A stretch of 64,000 nt of DNA from Cycloclasticus sp. (lineage in GTDB: Bacteria; Pseudomonadota; Gammaproteobacteria; Methylococcales; Cycloclasticaceae): NCBI GenBank assembly GCA_012959695.1, contig DUCS01000027.1:1-64000 (forward strand). The letters are read 5' to 3'. The position numbers and the translations under genes are program-made. The notes under the pieces are model-generated. The model did not search any database and was not told the origin of the DNA. It saw only the letters and a list, made by a program, of their open reading frames with translations. Every line of letters begins with the position of its first letter. Positions within the stretch are counted from its first letter, which is position 1. This document shows positions 50,967 to 59,443 of the stretch, one piece after another.

Positions 50967-51365
50967 CTAGTCGGCTTGTTTAAAACGGTGAATCTGTCGC
51001 CGCTGTTTTTTGTTGGGGCGCTCAGATTGTGGGGCTGATGCGTACATGTCTTTATTTAATGCAATCAGCTCCTGCCTGCGCTTAAGGCTTTTTTCATCTT
51101 CATCGTAAAGTTTAGTGGCCTCGTTAGCGGGGCGGCGTTGTGCATTTAAACCTAAAATAGTTATTTCCCAGCTTAAACCTACCTTATTGATTTGCAACGT
51201 ATCATTTATATGCACTTCTTTGCTGGGTTTGACTCGTTGGCCGTTTACATGGACTTTGCCGCCAGAGATGGCGTCAGAAGCAATGCGTCGAGTTTTGAAA
51301 AAGCGGGCAGCCCATAGCCACTTATCTATGCGCAGTTTTGTCAGGGCTTGTTTTTCTTTGGCCAC
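50967..51365 (-). CDS. hslR: Ribosome-associated heat shock protein Hsp15
   Basis: This S4-domain RNA-binding protein (Hsp15) binds free 50S subunits that still carry nascent chain-tRNA. The S4 core LRIDKWLWAARFFKTRRIAS and GKVHVNGQRVKPSKEVH is clear, followed by a basic C-terminal tail (KKQRRQIHRF). 132 residues. It ends 4 bp after the convergent tusE. Confidence 0.95.
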   Translation of the reverse strand: MAKEKQALTKLRIDKWLWAARFFKTRRIASDAISGGKVHVNGQRVKPSKEVHINDTLQINKVGLSWEITILGLNAQRRPANEATKLYDEDEKSLKRRQELIALNKDMYASAPQSERPNKKQRRQIHRFKQAD

Positions 51366-51370
51366 AGTTA

Positions 51371-51622
51371 TTATGCGAGCAAAGTGTCTAATTTGCCTTC
51401 ACTTTCAAAGTCGTACAATTGCATGCAATCACCAATGTGTTTATCACCATTAAAGATTTGAGGAACGGTTCTCTGCTGGCTTTTTTGCAGCATTTCTGAA
51501 CGCTTTTCAGGCTCTTTGCCAACATCTATCTCGGTAAATTCAATGTTTTTATGCGTCAACAAGCGTTTTGCGTGAACGCAGTAAGGGCAAAATGCGGTGG
51601 TGTAAATAATGATATTGGGCAT
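51371..51622 (-). CDS. grxC: Glutaredoxin (GrxC-like)
   Basis: This 83-residue dithiol glutaredoxin uses glutathione to reduce disulfides. Active site CPYC at residues 12-15, the TVPQIF cis-proline motif and GDCMQLYDFE glutathione-binding end are all present. It lies 5 bp upstream of hslR and is probably co-transcribed. Confidence 0.95.
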   Translation of the reverse strand: MPNIIIYTTAFCPYCVHAKRLLTHKNIEFTEIDVGKEPEKRSEMLQKSQQRTVPQIFNGDKHIGDCMQLYDFESEGKLDTLLA

Positions 51623-51776
51623 CTAAAGATAGAAGGTCATCAAAAAATTAAATGTTAACAGGTTTATGCAAAAATTAAGGTGGATTATTGGGTTTGTGCT
51701 GGTGCAACGTTGCTGTTTTAAGTAGAATCACACAAATCCAATATTATTTTAGTGAAAACCAAGAGAGATTGAAGCG

Positions 51777-52094
51777 ATGAAGCGATTATTAGCAGTTTTA
51801 TTAGTAGTAGGAATGGCGTTTTCTGTCACGGCTAATGCAGAGGGCGATGCTGCTGCAGGTCTGATAAAAGGCCAAACATGTTTGGGCTGTCATGGCGTAC
51901 TTAATTATCACAACGTGTATCCAACGTATCATGTGCCAAAATTAGGTGGTCAACACGCAGGCTATTTAGTTGCCGCAATGAAAGCCTATAAATCGGGTGC
52001 AAGAAGTCATGCAACGATGTTTGCAAATGTAGCGGACTTATCTGAACAAGATATGCAAGATATAGCGGCATATTTTGAAAAAGACGGCAAATAA
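51777..52094 (+). CDS. Periplasmic monohaem cytochrome c (first of a pair)
   Basis: Signal peptide with likely cleavage after ANA (residue 21). Haem-binding motif CLGCH at 35-39; a methionine in SHATMFANVAD is the likely axial ligand. The 105-residue size and GLIKGQTCLGCHG / LGGQHAGYLVAAMKAYKSG pattern resemble one half of cytochrome c4 or a class I small cytochrome. Electron transfer in the periplasm is inferred. The GAGAGA ribosome-binding site lies upstream. The second cytochrome gene follows in 31 bp. Confidence 0.9.
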   Translation: MKRLLAVLLVVGMAFSVTANAEGDAAAGLIKGQTCLGCHGVLNYHNVYPTYHVPKLGGQHAGYLVAAMKAYKSGARSHATMFANVADLSEQDMQDIAAYFEKDGK

Positions 52095-52125
52095 AAGCCA
52101 TTAAACAGATCAATTGAGGAACAAA

Positions 52126-52455
52126 ATGAAACAATTAATTAAAATGATTTTTGCAGTAAGTATTGCTGCTGCTTCATCAAGCGTGATGGCTGGTGCTGAT
52201 ATTAAAGCAGGTGAAGAAAAAGCGACGGCATGTGCAGCATGTCATGGAGCGGTTGGCGTTAGTGCGAGCCCAATGTTTCCTACTCTTGCGGGTCAACATG
52301 CGGATTACATGGTGCAAACGTTAAAAGCGTATAAGTCAGGCAAACGTAAAAACCCAATTATGCAGGGAACAGCTGCAGCATTGAGTGATGAAGATATTTT
52401 GAACTTAGCGGCGTACTTTGCAAGTCAAACAGGTTTGAAAACATTGAAGAGATAA
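52126..52455 (+). CDS. Periplasmic monohaem cytochrome c (second of a pair)
   Basis: Signal peptide ending VMA (residue 22); haem motif CAACH at 36-40; axial Met likely in [11 protein letters not shown]. It shares [21 protein letters not shown] with its neighbour, so the two arose by duplication and together resemble a split dihaem cytochrome c4. I chose ATG 52126 with GAGGA five bases upstream; the TTG at 52114 is unlikely. 109 residues. A terminator follows. Confidence 0.9.
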   Translation: MKQLIKMIFAVSIAAASSSVMAGADIKAGEEKATACAACHGAVGVSASPMFPTLAGQHADYMVQTLKAYKSGKRKNPIMQGTAAALSDEDILNLAAYFASQTGLKTLKR

Positions 52456-52484
52456 AAACATCAGCTAGACTAAGCTGGGTTGGT

Positions 52485-52514
52485 AAAAAACGCGCACATT
52501 CTGCGCGTTTTTTT
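52485..52514 (+). terminator. Terminator after the cytochrome c pair
   Basis: AAAAAACGCGCA (52485-52496) and TGCGCGTTTTTT (52502-52513) form a 12-bp perfect stem with a five-base loop; the T-run gives the release signal. The A-run on the other side makes it potentially bidirectional. Confidence 0.88.
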
Positions 52515-52546
52515 ATACCTAAATAATGATCAGTGGAGGAAATGAA

Positions 52547-52912
52547 ATGGGCGCAGAAATAACGATTAAGGTTAAGCATAACGATGACGGCGCATTAGTG
52601 GAAGAGTGTGAGTATTTGGGCGATAAGATGCATGGTAAACGAACAATATGGCATCCGTCGGGTAAAAAAATATCGGAAACAAATTTTGCTGATGGCGTGA
52701 TGCAAGGTCAACATACTTCGTGGTATTTGTCGGGCAATCTTGCATTAACAGCGTCAGTTGTTGACGGTAATTACCATGGTTTGTTTACAGCGTATTGGCC
52801 AAATGGTCAAAAAAGAGAAGAAGGCACATTGGTGCAGGGTGAACGGGTGGGTATTTTTAAGTCTTGGTCTGACAATGGCAATTTATTAGCTGAGAAAAAC
52901 CACGATGATTAA
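52547..52912 (+). CDS. MORN-repeat (YwqK-like) protein
   Basis: 121 residues with about three to four MORN-like repeats of the form DGxMxGxxTxWxxSG (for example GDKMHGKRTIWHPSGKK, ADGVMQGQHTSWYLSGN and YHGLFTAYWPNGQKREEG). No signal peptide seen. Similar sequences are annotated as YwqK-type antitoxins, but no toxin lies next to it, so that label is not supported here. ATG 52547 has GGAGGA six bases upstream; ATG 52526 is a weaker choice. Between two terminated units, so probably transcribed alone. Confidence 0.75.
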   Translation: MGAEITIKVKHNDDGALVEECEYLGDKMHGKRTIWHPSGKKISETNFADGVMQGQHTSWYLSGNLALTASVVDGNYHGLFTAYWPNGQKREEGTLVQGERVGIFKSWSDNGNLLAEKNHDD

Positions 52913-52921
52913 CTGCTTATC

Positions 52922-52950
52922 TAGCTTAATTATTATAAAAAGCCTATAAT
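52922..52950 (+). promoter_or_regulatory. Candidate phaC promoter
   Basis: A perfect -10 box TATAAT lies at 52945-52950, about 38 bp before the phaC ATG. The -35 region at the right distance (TAGCTT) is poor, so the promoter may need an activator. Confidence 0.45.
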
Positions 52951-52988
52951 GCGGCGTTGCAATAAAAATCACAGTTAGAGGCTGAAAA

Positions 52989-54710
52989 ATGAACGAAAAA
53001 ACTCCACAAGAATTGTTTGAAAAAATGGCAAGTAAAGGCCAAGGCATGTTTAAAGACTTCTCAAAAAATGAATCACACGAAATGATGTCTCAACTAGGTA
53101 ACTCATGGAACACTATTATGTCTCGTGCGATGGAAAGCCCTGAAGAGTGGGTTAAAACCATGTCAGGTTTTTACCAAGACCAGTTTAACCTTTGGGTTAA
53201 TATGTTTAACCCTGCCAGCGAATCAGCAGTAAAACCTGCTCGCGGCGACCGTCGCTTTTCTGGCGACGAGTGGGAAGAAAGCCCCGTTCATAATTACTTA
53301 AAACAATCTTACTTATTATCTAGCCGTTGGATGACGGGAATGATCAGTGACTCAACACTGGATGATGCTAGCAAAGCCAAGTGTGATTTTTACACGCGCC
53401 AGTTTATCGATGCGATGTCACCGTCTAACTTTGCGCTAACGAATCCTGAAGTGCTTAAAGAAACAGTGGAGACTAAGGGCCAAAACTTAATGGCTGGTCT
53501 TGAAAATCTGATGAAAGACATGGAAAAAGGCAGTATCACCATGACGGATGAATCTGCGTTTACATTGGGCGAAAACATTGCCACAACACCGGGTTCTGTT
53601 GTTTTTGAAAATAAATTAATTCAATTGGTTCATTTCAAACCAATGACTAAAAAGGTTAATGAGCGTCCGGTTCTTATTATTCCTCCTTGCATCAATAAAT
53701 ATTACATTCTTGATTTATCAAAGCACAATTCATACGTTCGTTATTGTTTAGAGCAGGGCAATGACGTGTACATCGTTTCTTGGAGAAACCCAGATGAGAC
53801 ACTGGGTGATGTGACGTGGGATGAGTATATTTCTGAAGGCACAATACCTGCGATTGATGCTGTAAAAGATATTTCAGGTGCGAAGAAAATTAATGCAGTT
53901 GCTTGGTGTATTGGTGGAACAATGTTGGCGACAACCTTGGCTGTATTGGCGGCAAAACGTAAAAAACCAGTTGCTTGTGCAACGTTCTTTACAACGCTAT
54001 TAGATTTCTCTGACCCAGGTGAGTTGGGTGTGTTTATTGATGAGTCTCAAGTTAAACAACATGAGCATAAATTAAAAGAAGGCGGCGTAATGCCGGGCAA
54101 ACAGTTAGCTTCAACATTTGCAATGCTTCGCGCGAATGATTTGATTTGGAGTTATGTGGTTAACAACTACCTTAAAGGTAAAACACCACCTCCGTTTGAT
54201 ATTCTTTACTGGAATGGTGATTCTACAAACATGACAGCCGCTATGTACACATGGTACTTACGTAATTTTTACTTAGAAAATAACTTGGTAAAACCAGGTG
54301 GTGTCGAGTTATGTGGTGTAAAAATTGACTTAGGTACAATCGATATTCCTGTGTATTTCTTATCAGCAATTGAGGATCATATCGCACCGTGGAAAACGAC
54401 ATTCACTGGCACGGAGCTTGTTAAAGGCCCTGTTGAATTCGTATTAGCCGCGAGTGGCCATGTTGCAGGCGTTATTAACCCTGCGAATAAAAACAAACGC
54501 CACTTCTGGATTGAAGGCGACTTGGGTAAAGGCAGTGAGGAATGGTTAGAATCAGCGACTGAAGTACCCGGTAGCTGGTGGCCACACTGGGATAAATGGT
54601 TGAAAGCGCAAGGCGGCAAAATGATTGATGCGCCTAAAGAGCTAGGTAATAAAAAATATGCCGAACTTGAACCCGCACCAGGTTCATTTGTATTAGCAAA
54701 AGCATCGTAA
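52989..54710 (+). CDS. phaC: Class I poly(3-hydroxyalkanoate) synthase
   Basis: PhaC polymerises (R)-3-hydroxyacyl-CoA into PHA on granules. The N-terminal region (about 1-180) is the oligomerisation domain and the C-terminal alpha/beta hydrolase carries the lipase-like box AWCIGGT with catalytic Cys307; the Asp in LSAIEDHIAPW and His in ASGHVAGVINP complete the triad. 573 residues is the class I size. No phaA, phaB, phaR or phasin gene is adjacent, but a thiolase lies 3.5 kb away. A strong terminator follows. Confidence 0.95.
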   Translation: MNEKTPQELFEKMASKGQGMFKDFSKNESHEMMSQLGNSWNTIMSRAMESPEEWVKTMSGFYQDQFNLWVNMFNPASESAVKPARGDRRFSGDEWEESPVHNYLKQSYLLSSRWMTGMISDSTLDDASKAKCDFYTRQFIDAMSPSNFALTNPEVLKETVETKGQNLMAGLENLMKDMEKGSITMTDESAFTLGENIATTPGSVVFENKLIQLVHFKPMTKKVNERPVLIIPPCINKYYILDLSKHNSYVRYCLEQGNDVYIVSWRNPDETLGDVTWDEYISEGTIPAIDAVKDISGAKKINAVAWCIGGTMLATTLAVLAAKRKKPVACATFFTTLLDFSDPGELGVFIDESQVKQHEHKLKEGGVMPGKQLASTFAMLRANDLIWSYVVNNYLKGKTPPPFDILYWNGDSTNMTAAMYTWYLRNFYLENNLVKPGGVELCGVKIDLGTIDIPVYFLSAIEDHIAPWKTTFTGTELVKGPVEFVLAASGHVAGVINPANKNKRHFWIEGDLGKGSEEWLESATEVPGSWWPHWDKWLKAQGGKMIDAPKELGNKKYAELEPAPGSFVLAKAS

Positions 54711-54724
54711 GCGATAGCTGATTC

Positions 54725-54755
54725 AAAAAAGGCCTGCATTGCAGGCCTTTTTTTT
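54725..54755 (+). terminator. phaC terminator
   Basis: AAAAAAGGCCTGC (54725-54737), loop ATT, GCAGGCC (54741-54747) and eight T. A strong Rho-independent terminator just after the phaC stop. Confidence 0.92.
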
Positions 54756-54829
54756 GCGTAATATTTGAAGATGCAGGTTAGAAAAGTATCTAGCGCACAA
54801 TTAACGGATATAAATACTAGAATATAGTC

Positions 54830-55042
54830 ATGGAATCACCCTGCATCAGGATGTGTACTCTTAATGAACAAGACATCTGTCTTGGTTGTGGGCGTCGCTT
54901 GGTCGAAATAACGTCATGGACGTCTTATACAGAGGAAGAGCGTGTTGAGATTATTAAAAATTGTGTTGAACGTGTCGCTATTCTCGACAGCAAGTCGGCT
55001 CTTTTAGCGCAAACAAGGAAACGCTATATTGAAAGCACGTGA
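54830..55042 (+). CDS. DUF1289 family small cysteine protein
   Basis: 70 residues with the family pattern SPCIRMCTLNE...CLGCGRRLVEITSW: four conserved cysteines that probably bind a metal. Function unknown. It sits alone between the phaC terminator and the DUF6394 gene. Confidence 0.9.
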   Translation: MESPCIRMCTLNEQDICLGCGRRLVEITSWTSYTEEERVEIIKNCVERVAILDSKSALLAQTRKRYIEST

Positions 55043-55061
55043 ATAAATCGCTAGTTGGCTC

Positions 55062-55089
55062 TTGATTACGTCTCCCTTAGGGGTACACT
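55062..55089 (+). promoter_or_regulatory. Candidate promoter of the DUF6394/K+ channel unit
   Basis: TTGATT (55062-55067) and TACACT (55084-55089) are 16 bp apart, four of six matches each. It is 34 bp before the ATG at 55123. Confidence 0.5.
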
Positions 55090-55122
55090 AAATACCAATA
55101 ATAAAAGGTGTGGGGAGTTAGC

Positions 55123-55506
55123 ATGAATGCCGAAAAAGTAGTTTTCAGTTTCTTTATTGTTTTAGCGCTGACGTTGAATTTTGGTTTTTTTATGGGGGAA
55201 ATGGACGATTTTTCTCATCATAATATTTATGAGCTGTTCGCCACAGTTTTTGTCAACTTAGTTGCGATGGGGCTTAAATTGGGTGACCGAACTCAAGTTG
55301 GGGCGGTTTTGTTGTCCACCAGTTTGGTCGCTAATTTGCAGCTAATCGCAGCAGCAATGGTTTGGGGCTACGTCACTCAAATCTCAGGGACGGGTTTAAC
55401 AGCGGATACAACGTCTATTATTGTCTCTTTGTCAGGTGGAGCATTAATTGCTAATGTTATTTCAGTTGTGATGCTGGTGTCTGAAACATTGATGTCGCGT
55501 CGTTAG
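55123..55506 (+). CDS. DUF6394-type inner membrane protein
   Basis: 127 residues with about four hydrophobic segments (near 5-25, 30-52, 58-80 and 95-120). I recall this family (DUF6394) as a common neighbour of TrkA-type K+ channel proteins, which agrees with the gene that starts 9 bp downstream. Function unknown. I chose ATG 55123 with GGGGAG 5 bases upstream; the GTG at 55108 is less likely. Confidence 0.65.
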   Translation: MNAEKVVFSFFIVLALTLNFGFFMGEMDDFSHHNIYELFATVFVNLVAMGLKLGDRTQVGAVLLSTSLVANLQLIAAAMVWGYVTQISGTGLTADTTSIIVSLSGGALIANVISVVMLVSETLMSRR

Positions 55507-55515
55507 TTTTTAGTT

Positions 55516-57258
55516 ATGTCCGACTCATCACTGGGCCGAGTATCGTTTATTGTTTTGCGCCATATGCGCACGCCTATTATTGTGCTGATTTGTGTGTACG
55601 CAATATCAATGCTTGGAATGGTGCTAGTACCTGGGTTGCCCGATGCAAATGGACAGCCGACTTACATGTCGTTTTTTCATGCGTATTATTTTTTAGCTTA
55701 TACCGCAACAACAACAGGGTTTGGCGAACTGCCGGTAGAATTCAGTAATGCCCAGCGGATGTGGGCAGTTGTATGCTTATATATCAGTGTTGTTACTTGG
55801 TTGTATGCGGTCGGTAAAATAATTTCACTGCTTAAAAACCCACATTTGCAATCCGCTTTTGCAGAAGAAAGTTTTATTCGGGCGGTTGGTAACAAATCAA
55901 ACGATTATTATTTAGTGTGTGGATTTGGTGATACCGGTAGTCTGTTATTAAGAGGGCTGACGGATGCGGGGCTATCCGCCGTGGTTATTGATTCAGACAA
56001 TGAACGGATTAAAGCGCTTGATTTGCGCGACTACCCTACAAAAGTATTGGGCTTGTGTGCAGATGCAACGGTACCGCGGTTTTTATTGGATGCGGGCATT
56101 GAAAGAGCGCGTTGTGTTGGTATTTTGATTTTATCAAGCAGCGAAGAGGTGAATTTAAAAGTAGCGGTATCGGCTCGCTTATTGCGCCCAGATATAAAAA
56201 TTATATGTCGCTCAACATCGTCAGACAATGAAAGTGAGATTCTAGCTATTGGTGGTGATATTCATGTAGTTGATCCGTTCCGGGTTTTTGCTAGCTATTT
56301 AAGTATGATGATTTATAACCCAACCATTCAAACGCTTAACGAATGGTTGTCAGGTGCGCTAGACTCCACATTAGATAGGAATATTTGTCCATTAAGAGCG
56401 GGTAAGTGGATTTTATGTGGGTATGGAAAAATGGGCAGCATTGTTTATCAAAAGCTGACCGAAAAAGGTGTTGATGTAACGGTTGTCGAAGAGTTGGTTG
56501 AGAAGATTGCAGGTATAACGGATCACGCGATACTTGGGCGGGCGAATTTAGAAAATTTAAAAGAGGCCGGCGTTGAAGATTGTGTTGGCTTTATTGCAGG
56601 CACCAATAACGATACATTTAATTTAAATATGCTGCATCAAGCAAACAGGTTGAACCCATCTGTTTTTTCAATTGTGCGACAGAATCAGCATGCGAACGAG
56701 ATTCTATTTAAAAAGGCTGATGTTGATTTTATTTTACAACCCAGCTTGGTTATTGCAAGAATGGTTCTGTTTATGATAACGGCGCCTTTATTAAGGCTGT
56801 TTTTCAAATACTTGCGTTTGGTTTATGACAATGACCCAGCGAAACTAGCCGATGTAACGAATCGGTTATCATCGAATGTTGGAGGCGGCCAACCTACTAT
56901 CAAAACGTATGTCATTAATTCTAAAACAATGCCAGCTGTATTACAGTCGTTGGCGGAAAAAGTCGAAGTTGGTTTAGGTGATATATATAAAGACCCATCT
57001 AACCGGGGTGATTTCTTGAAAATGGTGCCTTTAGTTCATAAACGTGACGATGAGATTAAAGTCATGCCATCTAATGAACTTTCGTTAAATGAAGGCGATG
57101 AAATTCTGTTTTGTATTCGGCCAGACCAAAAAATTCTATTTGATGCAAATATAAATAACGCACATACACTGCGGTATTTATTAACGGGGATAGAGCCGGC
57201 AAGAAGCAGCTTTTTTAGGTGGATTGAACGCGATAAGTTGGAAAATTTAAGTCGTTAA
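55516..57258 (+). CDS. Potassium channel protein with two RCK (TrkA-N) domains
   Basis: Two membrane helices (about 15-37 and 78-95) flank a pore loop whose filter reads TATTTGFGELP, a variant of TVGYGD. Two Rossmann-type RCK domains follow: CGFGDTGSLLLRGL near 135 and CGYGKMGSIVYQKL near 300, each with the acidic end of strand 2 (VIDSDN; VVEEL) that suits NAD or nucleotide binding. 580 residues. Likely a ligand-gated K+ channel, perhaps working with the upstream small membrane protein. Confidence 0.87.
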   Translation: MSDSSLGRVSFIVLRHMRTPIIVLICVYAISMLGMVLVPGLPDANGQPTYMSFFHAYYFLAYTATTTGFGELPVEFSNAQRMWAVVCLYISVVTWLYAVGKIISLLKNPHLQSAFAEESFIRAVGNKSNDYYLVCGFGDTGSLLLRGLTDAGLSAVVIDSDNERIKALDLRDYPTKVLGLCADATVPRFLLDAGIERARCVGILILSSSEEVNLKVAVSARLLRPDIKIICRSTSSDNESEILAIGGDIHVVDPFRVFASYLSMMIYNPTIQTLNEWLSGALDSTLDRNICPLRAGKWILCGYGKMGSIVYQKLTEKGVDVTVVEELVEKIAGITDHAILGRANLENLKEAGVEDCVGFIAGTNNDTFNLNMLHQANRLNPSVFSIVRQNQHANEILFKKADVDFILQPSLVIARMVLFMITAPLLRLFFKYLRLVYDNDPAKLADVTNRLSSNVGGGQPTIKTYVINSKTMPAVLQSLAEKVEVGLGDIYKDPSNRGDFLKMVPLVHKRDDEIKVMPSNELSLNEGDEILFCIRPDQKILFDANINNAHTLRYLLTGIEPARSSFFRWIERDKLENLSR

Positions 57259-57260
57259 AC

Positions 57261-58106
57261 TTAAGTATTATTTAACCAACTTTCAACCATATGGATGTCT
57301 TTACTGTTCATTAAAGCAGGTGCGTGGGCAGTGTTGGGAATGATAGCTAATGTCGCTTTAGGCCCAGTTGTTGTCATTTTCAGCGCGGTTTCATCAAGCA
57401 ATAAATCAGATGCTTCACCTTTAATAACAAGAGTCGGTTGTTGAATTGCCCCCCATACAGGCCAAAGGTCAACGTCTTCTAATGGTTTATCCATAAAGGC
57501 TTTGGAAATATCTGGGTCATAGTTTAATGTGAATTGGCCGTTGCTGAGCGTGCGTTGCCCATATATGGCCATGTTTTCCCATTGCTGCTCGGTTAAGTCG
57601 CCAAAGCCTGCGTAAACGGTACGGATGTATTGCCCTAACGCTTCTTCAGTATCAAACGCAGGTTGTTGCCCTACGTATTCAGCAATACGTTGTAAAGCCA
57701 CTTTTGGCACGAAAGGACCAACGTCATTGATAATGAGCTTCTTAATAGGGGAGCCTGGTTGAGCAGCTAATGCCATGCCTAACAAACCGCCCATGGATGT
57801 CCCAAGCCAATCAACTTTCTCTACCTTTGTGGTTGCAATAATCATCAGCGCGTCGACCATGTATTGAGTGTAATCGTAAGCCATTTTATTGTTTAGCCAG
57901 CCGCTTTCGCCGCGACCAGGTAGGTCAAAACAAATAACGCGTCGCTTGGCAGCAAGTGTTGAGGCCAACTCGTCAAAGTCATGCTTATTACGTGTTAGGC
58001 CGTGGGAACAAATCAGAACGTCAGGGTTATCGTTATCGCCCCATTGTGTATAGGCTAGTTTATGCAATCCACCAATGGAACAAGAGGTAATGTATTGTGT
58101 TTCCAT
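57261..58106 (-). CDS. Alpha/beta hydrolase
   Basis: 281 residues with the alpha/beta hydrolase marks: oxyanion region CSHGLTRNKHDFDEL, RVICFDLPGRGESGW, nucleophile elbow GTSMGG (Ser), and the His in NTAHAPALM. Substrate unknown; similar proteins are described as esterases or as intracellular PHB-related hydrolases, which cannot be decided here. I chose ATG 58106; the open frame continues to 58166 but that would extend toward the divergent thiolase promoter. Confidence 0.85.
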   Translation of the reverse strand: METQYITSCSIGGLHKLAYTQWGDNDNPDVLICSHGLTRNKHDFDELASTLAAKRRVICFDLPGRGESGWLNNKMAYDYTQYMVDALMIIATTKVEKVDWLGTSMGGLLGMALAAQPGSPIKKLIINDVGPFVPKVALQRIAEYVGQQPAFDTEEALGQYIRTVYAGFGDLTEQQWENMAIYGQRTLSNGQFTLNYDPDISKAFMDKPLEDVDLWPVWGAIQQPTLVIKGEASDLLLDETALKMTTTGPKATLAIIPNTAHAPALMNSKDIHMVESWLNNT

Positions 58107-58189
58107 AATGTTTCCAGTGACTTTTTGTTGCGTCGCAACTATAATAATCCGGTTGTACTTAAGCATAACCTAAATTTACGGAGAGAAAC

Positions 58190-59377
58190 ATGAGTGAAGT
58201 AAGAGAAGTTGTTGCACTAAGCGCTGTTAGAACTGCGATTGGTGATTTTGGTGGAAGTTTGAAATCAGTTGCACCGAGCGCATTGGCTGCTATCACATTA
58301 AAAGAAGCAGTGGCAAGAGCCGGTGTTGAACCTGCAGAAGTAGGCATGGTTGTGATGGGTAATGTTATCCCAGCTGAAGAGCGTTATGCATACACAGCAC
58401 GTGTTGCACAAATTGAAGCAGGTATTCCATGCGAAACATCTTGTATTGCTGTTAACCGTTTATGCGGCAGTGGTATGCAAGCGATTGTTAATGCTGCGCA
58501 AGGCATTATGGTTGGCGATCATGACGTTGCTATTGCTGGTGGTGTTGAGTCTATGAGTAACTCTGCTTACGCATCATTTGGTATGCGTTTCGGCCAAAAA
58601 ATGGGCGACGGCAAAATGATGGACACAATGGTGTCTGCACTAACTGACCCGTTCGGCACAGGCCATATGGGCATGACGGCTGAAAACCTTGCTGACAAAT
58701 ACAATGTTTCTCGTGAAGACCAAGATGCGTTTGCTGTTGAAAGCCACAAACGTGCTGCGAATGCACAAGCAGAAGGCCGTTTTGATTCACAAATCGTTCC
58801 TGTTGAAATGAAAACACGTAAAGGCGTCACAGTTTTTGATAAAGACGAGCACGTTCGTCCTGACATCTCCGTTGAAAAATTAGCCGGTATGCGTCCAGCG
58901 TTCAAAAAAGACGGCACAGTCACTGCGGGTAACGCATCAGGTATTAACGATGCATCATCTGCAATGGTATTAATGGAAAAAGGCGCTGCTGAAGCTCGTG
59001 GCTTGAAGCCAATGGCTCGTTTAGTTGCTTACACACACGCGGGTGTTGAGCCTGAAATTATGGGTATTGGCCCTGTTCCTGCTGTTAACCAAATTTTGGC
59101 TGACACAGGTTTAACCGTTGCTGATATTGATGTTTGGGAAGTAAACGAAGCGTTTGCTGCACAAGCAATTAGCGTATGTCGCGAATTGAAACTTCCAATG
59201 GATAAAGTGAATGTTAATGGTAGTGCGATTTCTTTAGGTCACCCTATTGGCGCTTCTGCAAACATCATCGTTGTTAAAGCATTACACGAGTTAGAACGTG
59301 TACAAGGTAAATATGCTTTAGCTACTTTATGTATTGGTGGTGGACAAGGTATTGCTACTTTATGGGAACGTATGTAA
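58190..59377 (+). CDS. Acetyl-CoA acetyltransferase (thiolase)
   Basis: This biosynthetic-type thiolase condenses or cleaves acetoacetyl-CoA. Nucleophile Cys in NRLCGSGMQA, NEAFAAQA, the His in GHPIGASA and the second Cys in TLCIGGGQG are all in place. 395 residues. With phaC nearby it could feed PHB synthesis as PhaA, but a reductase (PhaB) is not in the window, and the gene could equally serve fatty acid or ketone metabolism. GGAGAG precedes the ATG. Confidence 0.93.
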   Translation: MSEVREVVALSAVRTAIGDFGGSLKSVAPSALAAITLKEAVARAGVEPAEVGMVVMGNVIPAEERYAYTARVAQIEAGIPCETSCIAVNRLCGSGMQAIVNAAQGIMVGDHDVAIAGGVESMSNSAYASFGMRFGQKMGDGKMMDTMVSALTDPFGTGHMGMTAENLADKYNVSREDQDAFAVESHKRAANAQAEGRFDSQIVPVEMKTRKGVTVFDKDEHVRPDISVEKLAGMRPAFKKDGTVTAGNASGINDASSAMVLMEKGAAEARGLKPMARLVAYTHAGVEPEIMGIGPVPAVNQILADTGLTVADIDVWEVNEAFAAQAISVCRELKLPMDKVNVNGSAISLGHPIGASANIIVVKALHELERVQGKYALATLCIGGGQGIATLWERM

Positions 59378-59395
59378 TTTAAGGTTTCCTAGAGC

Positions 59396-59430
59396 AATAA
59401 AGAAGCCGGCTTTAAGCCGGCTTCTTTATT
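59396..59430. terminator. Bidirectional terminator between the thiolase and ispH
   Basis: AATAAAGAAGCCGGC (59396-59410) and GCCGGCTTCTTTATT (59416-59430) form a perfect 15-bp stem with a TTTAA loop. The T-rich 3' side on each strand suits termination of both convergent genes. Confidence 0.88.
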
Positions 59431-59443
59431 ACCTTGAATAAAT

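Noticed and set aside
52547..52912. MORN-like protein as an antitoxin of a toxin-antitoxin pair
   Set aside because: Database labels of that kind exist for YwqK-like proteins, but neither neighbour is a plausible toxin.
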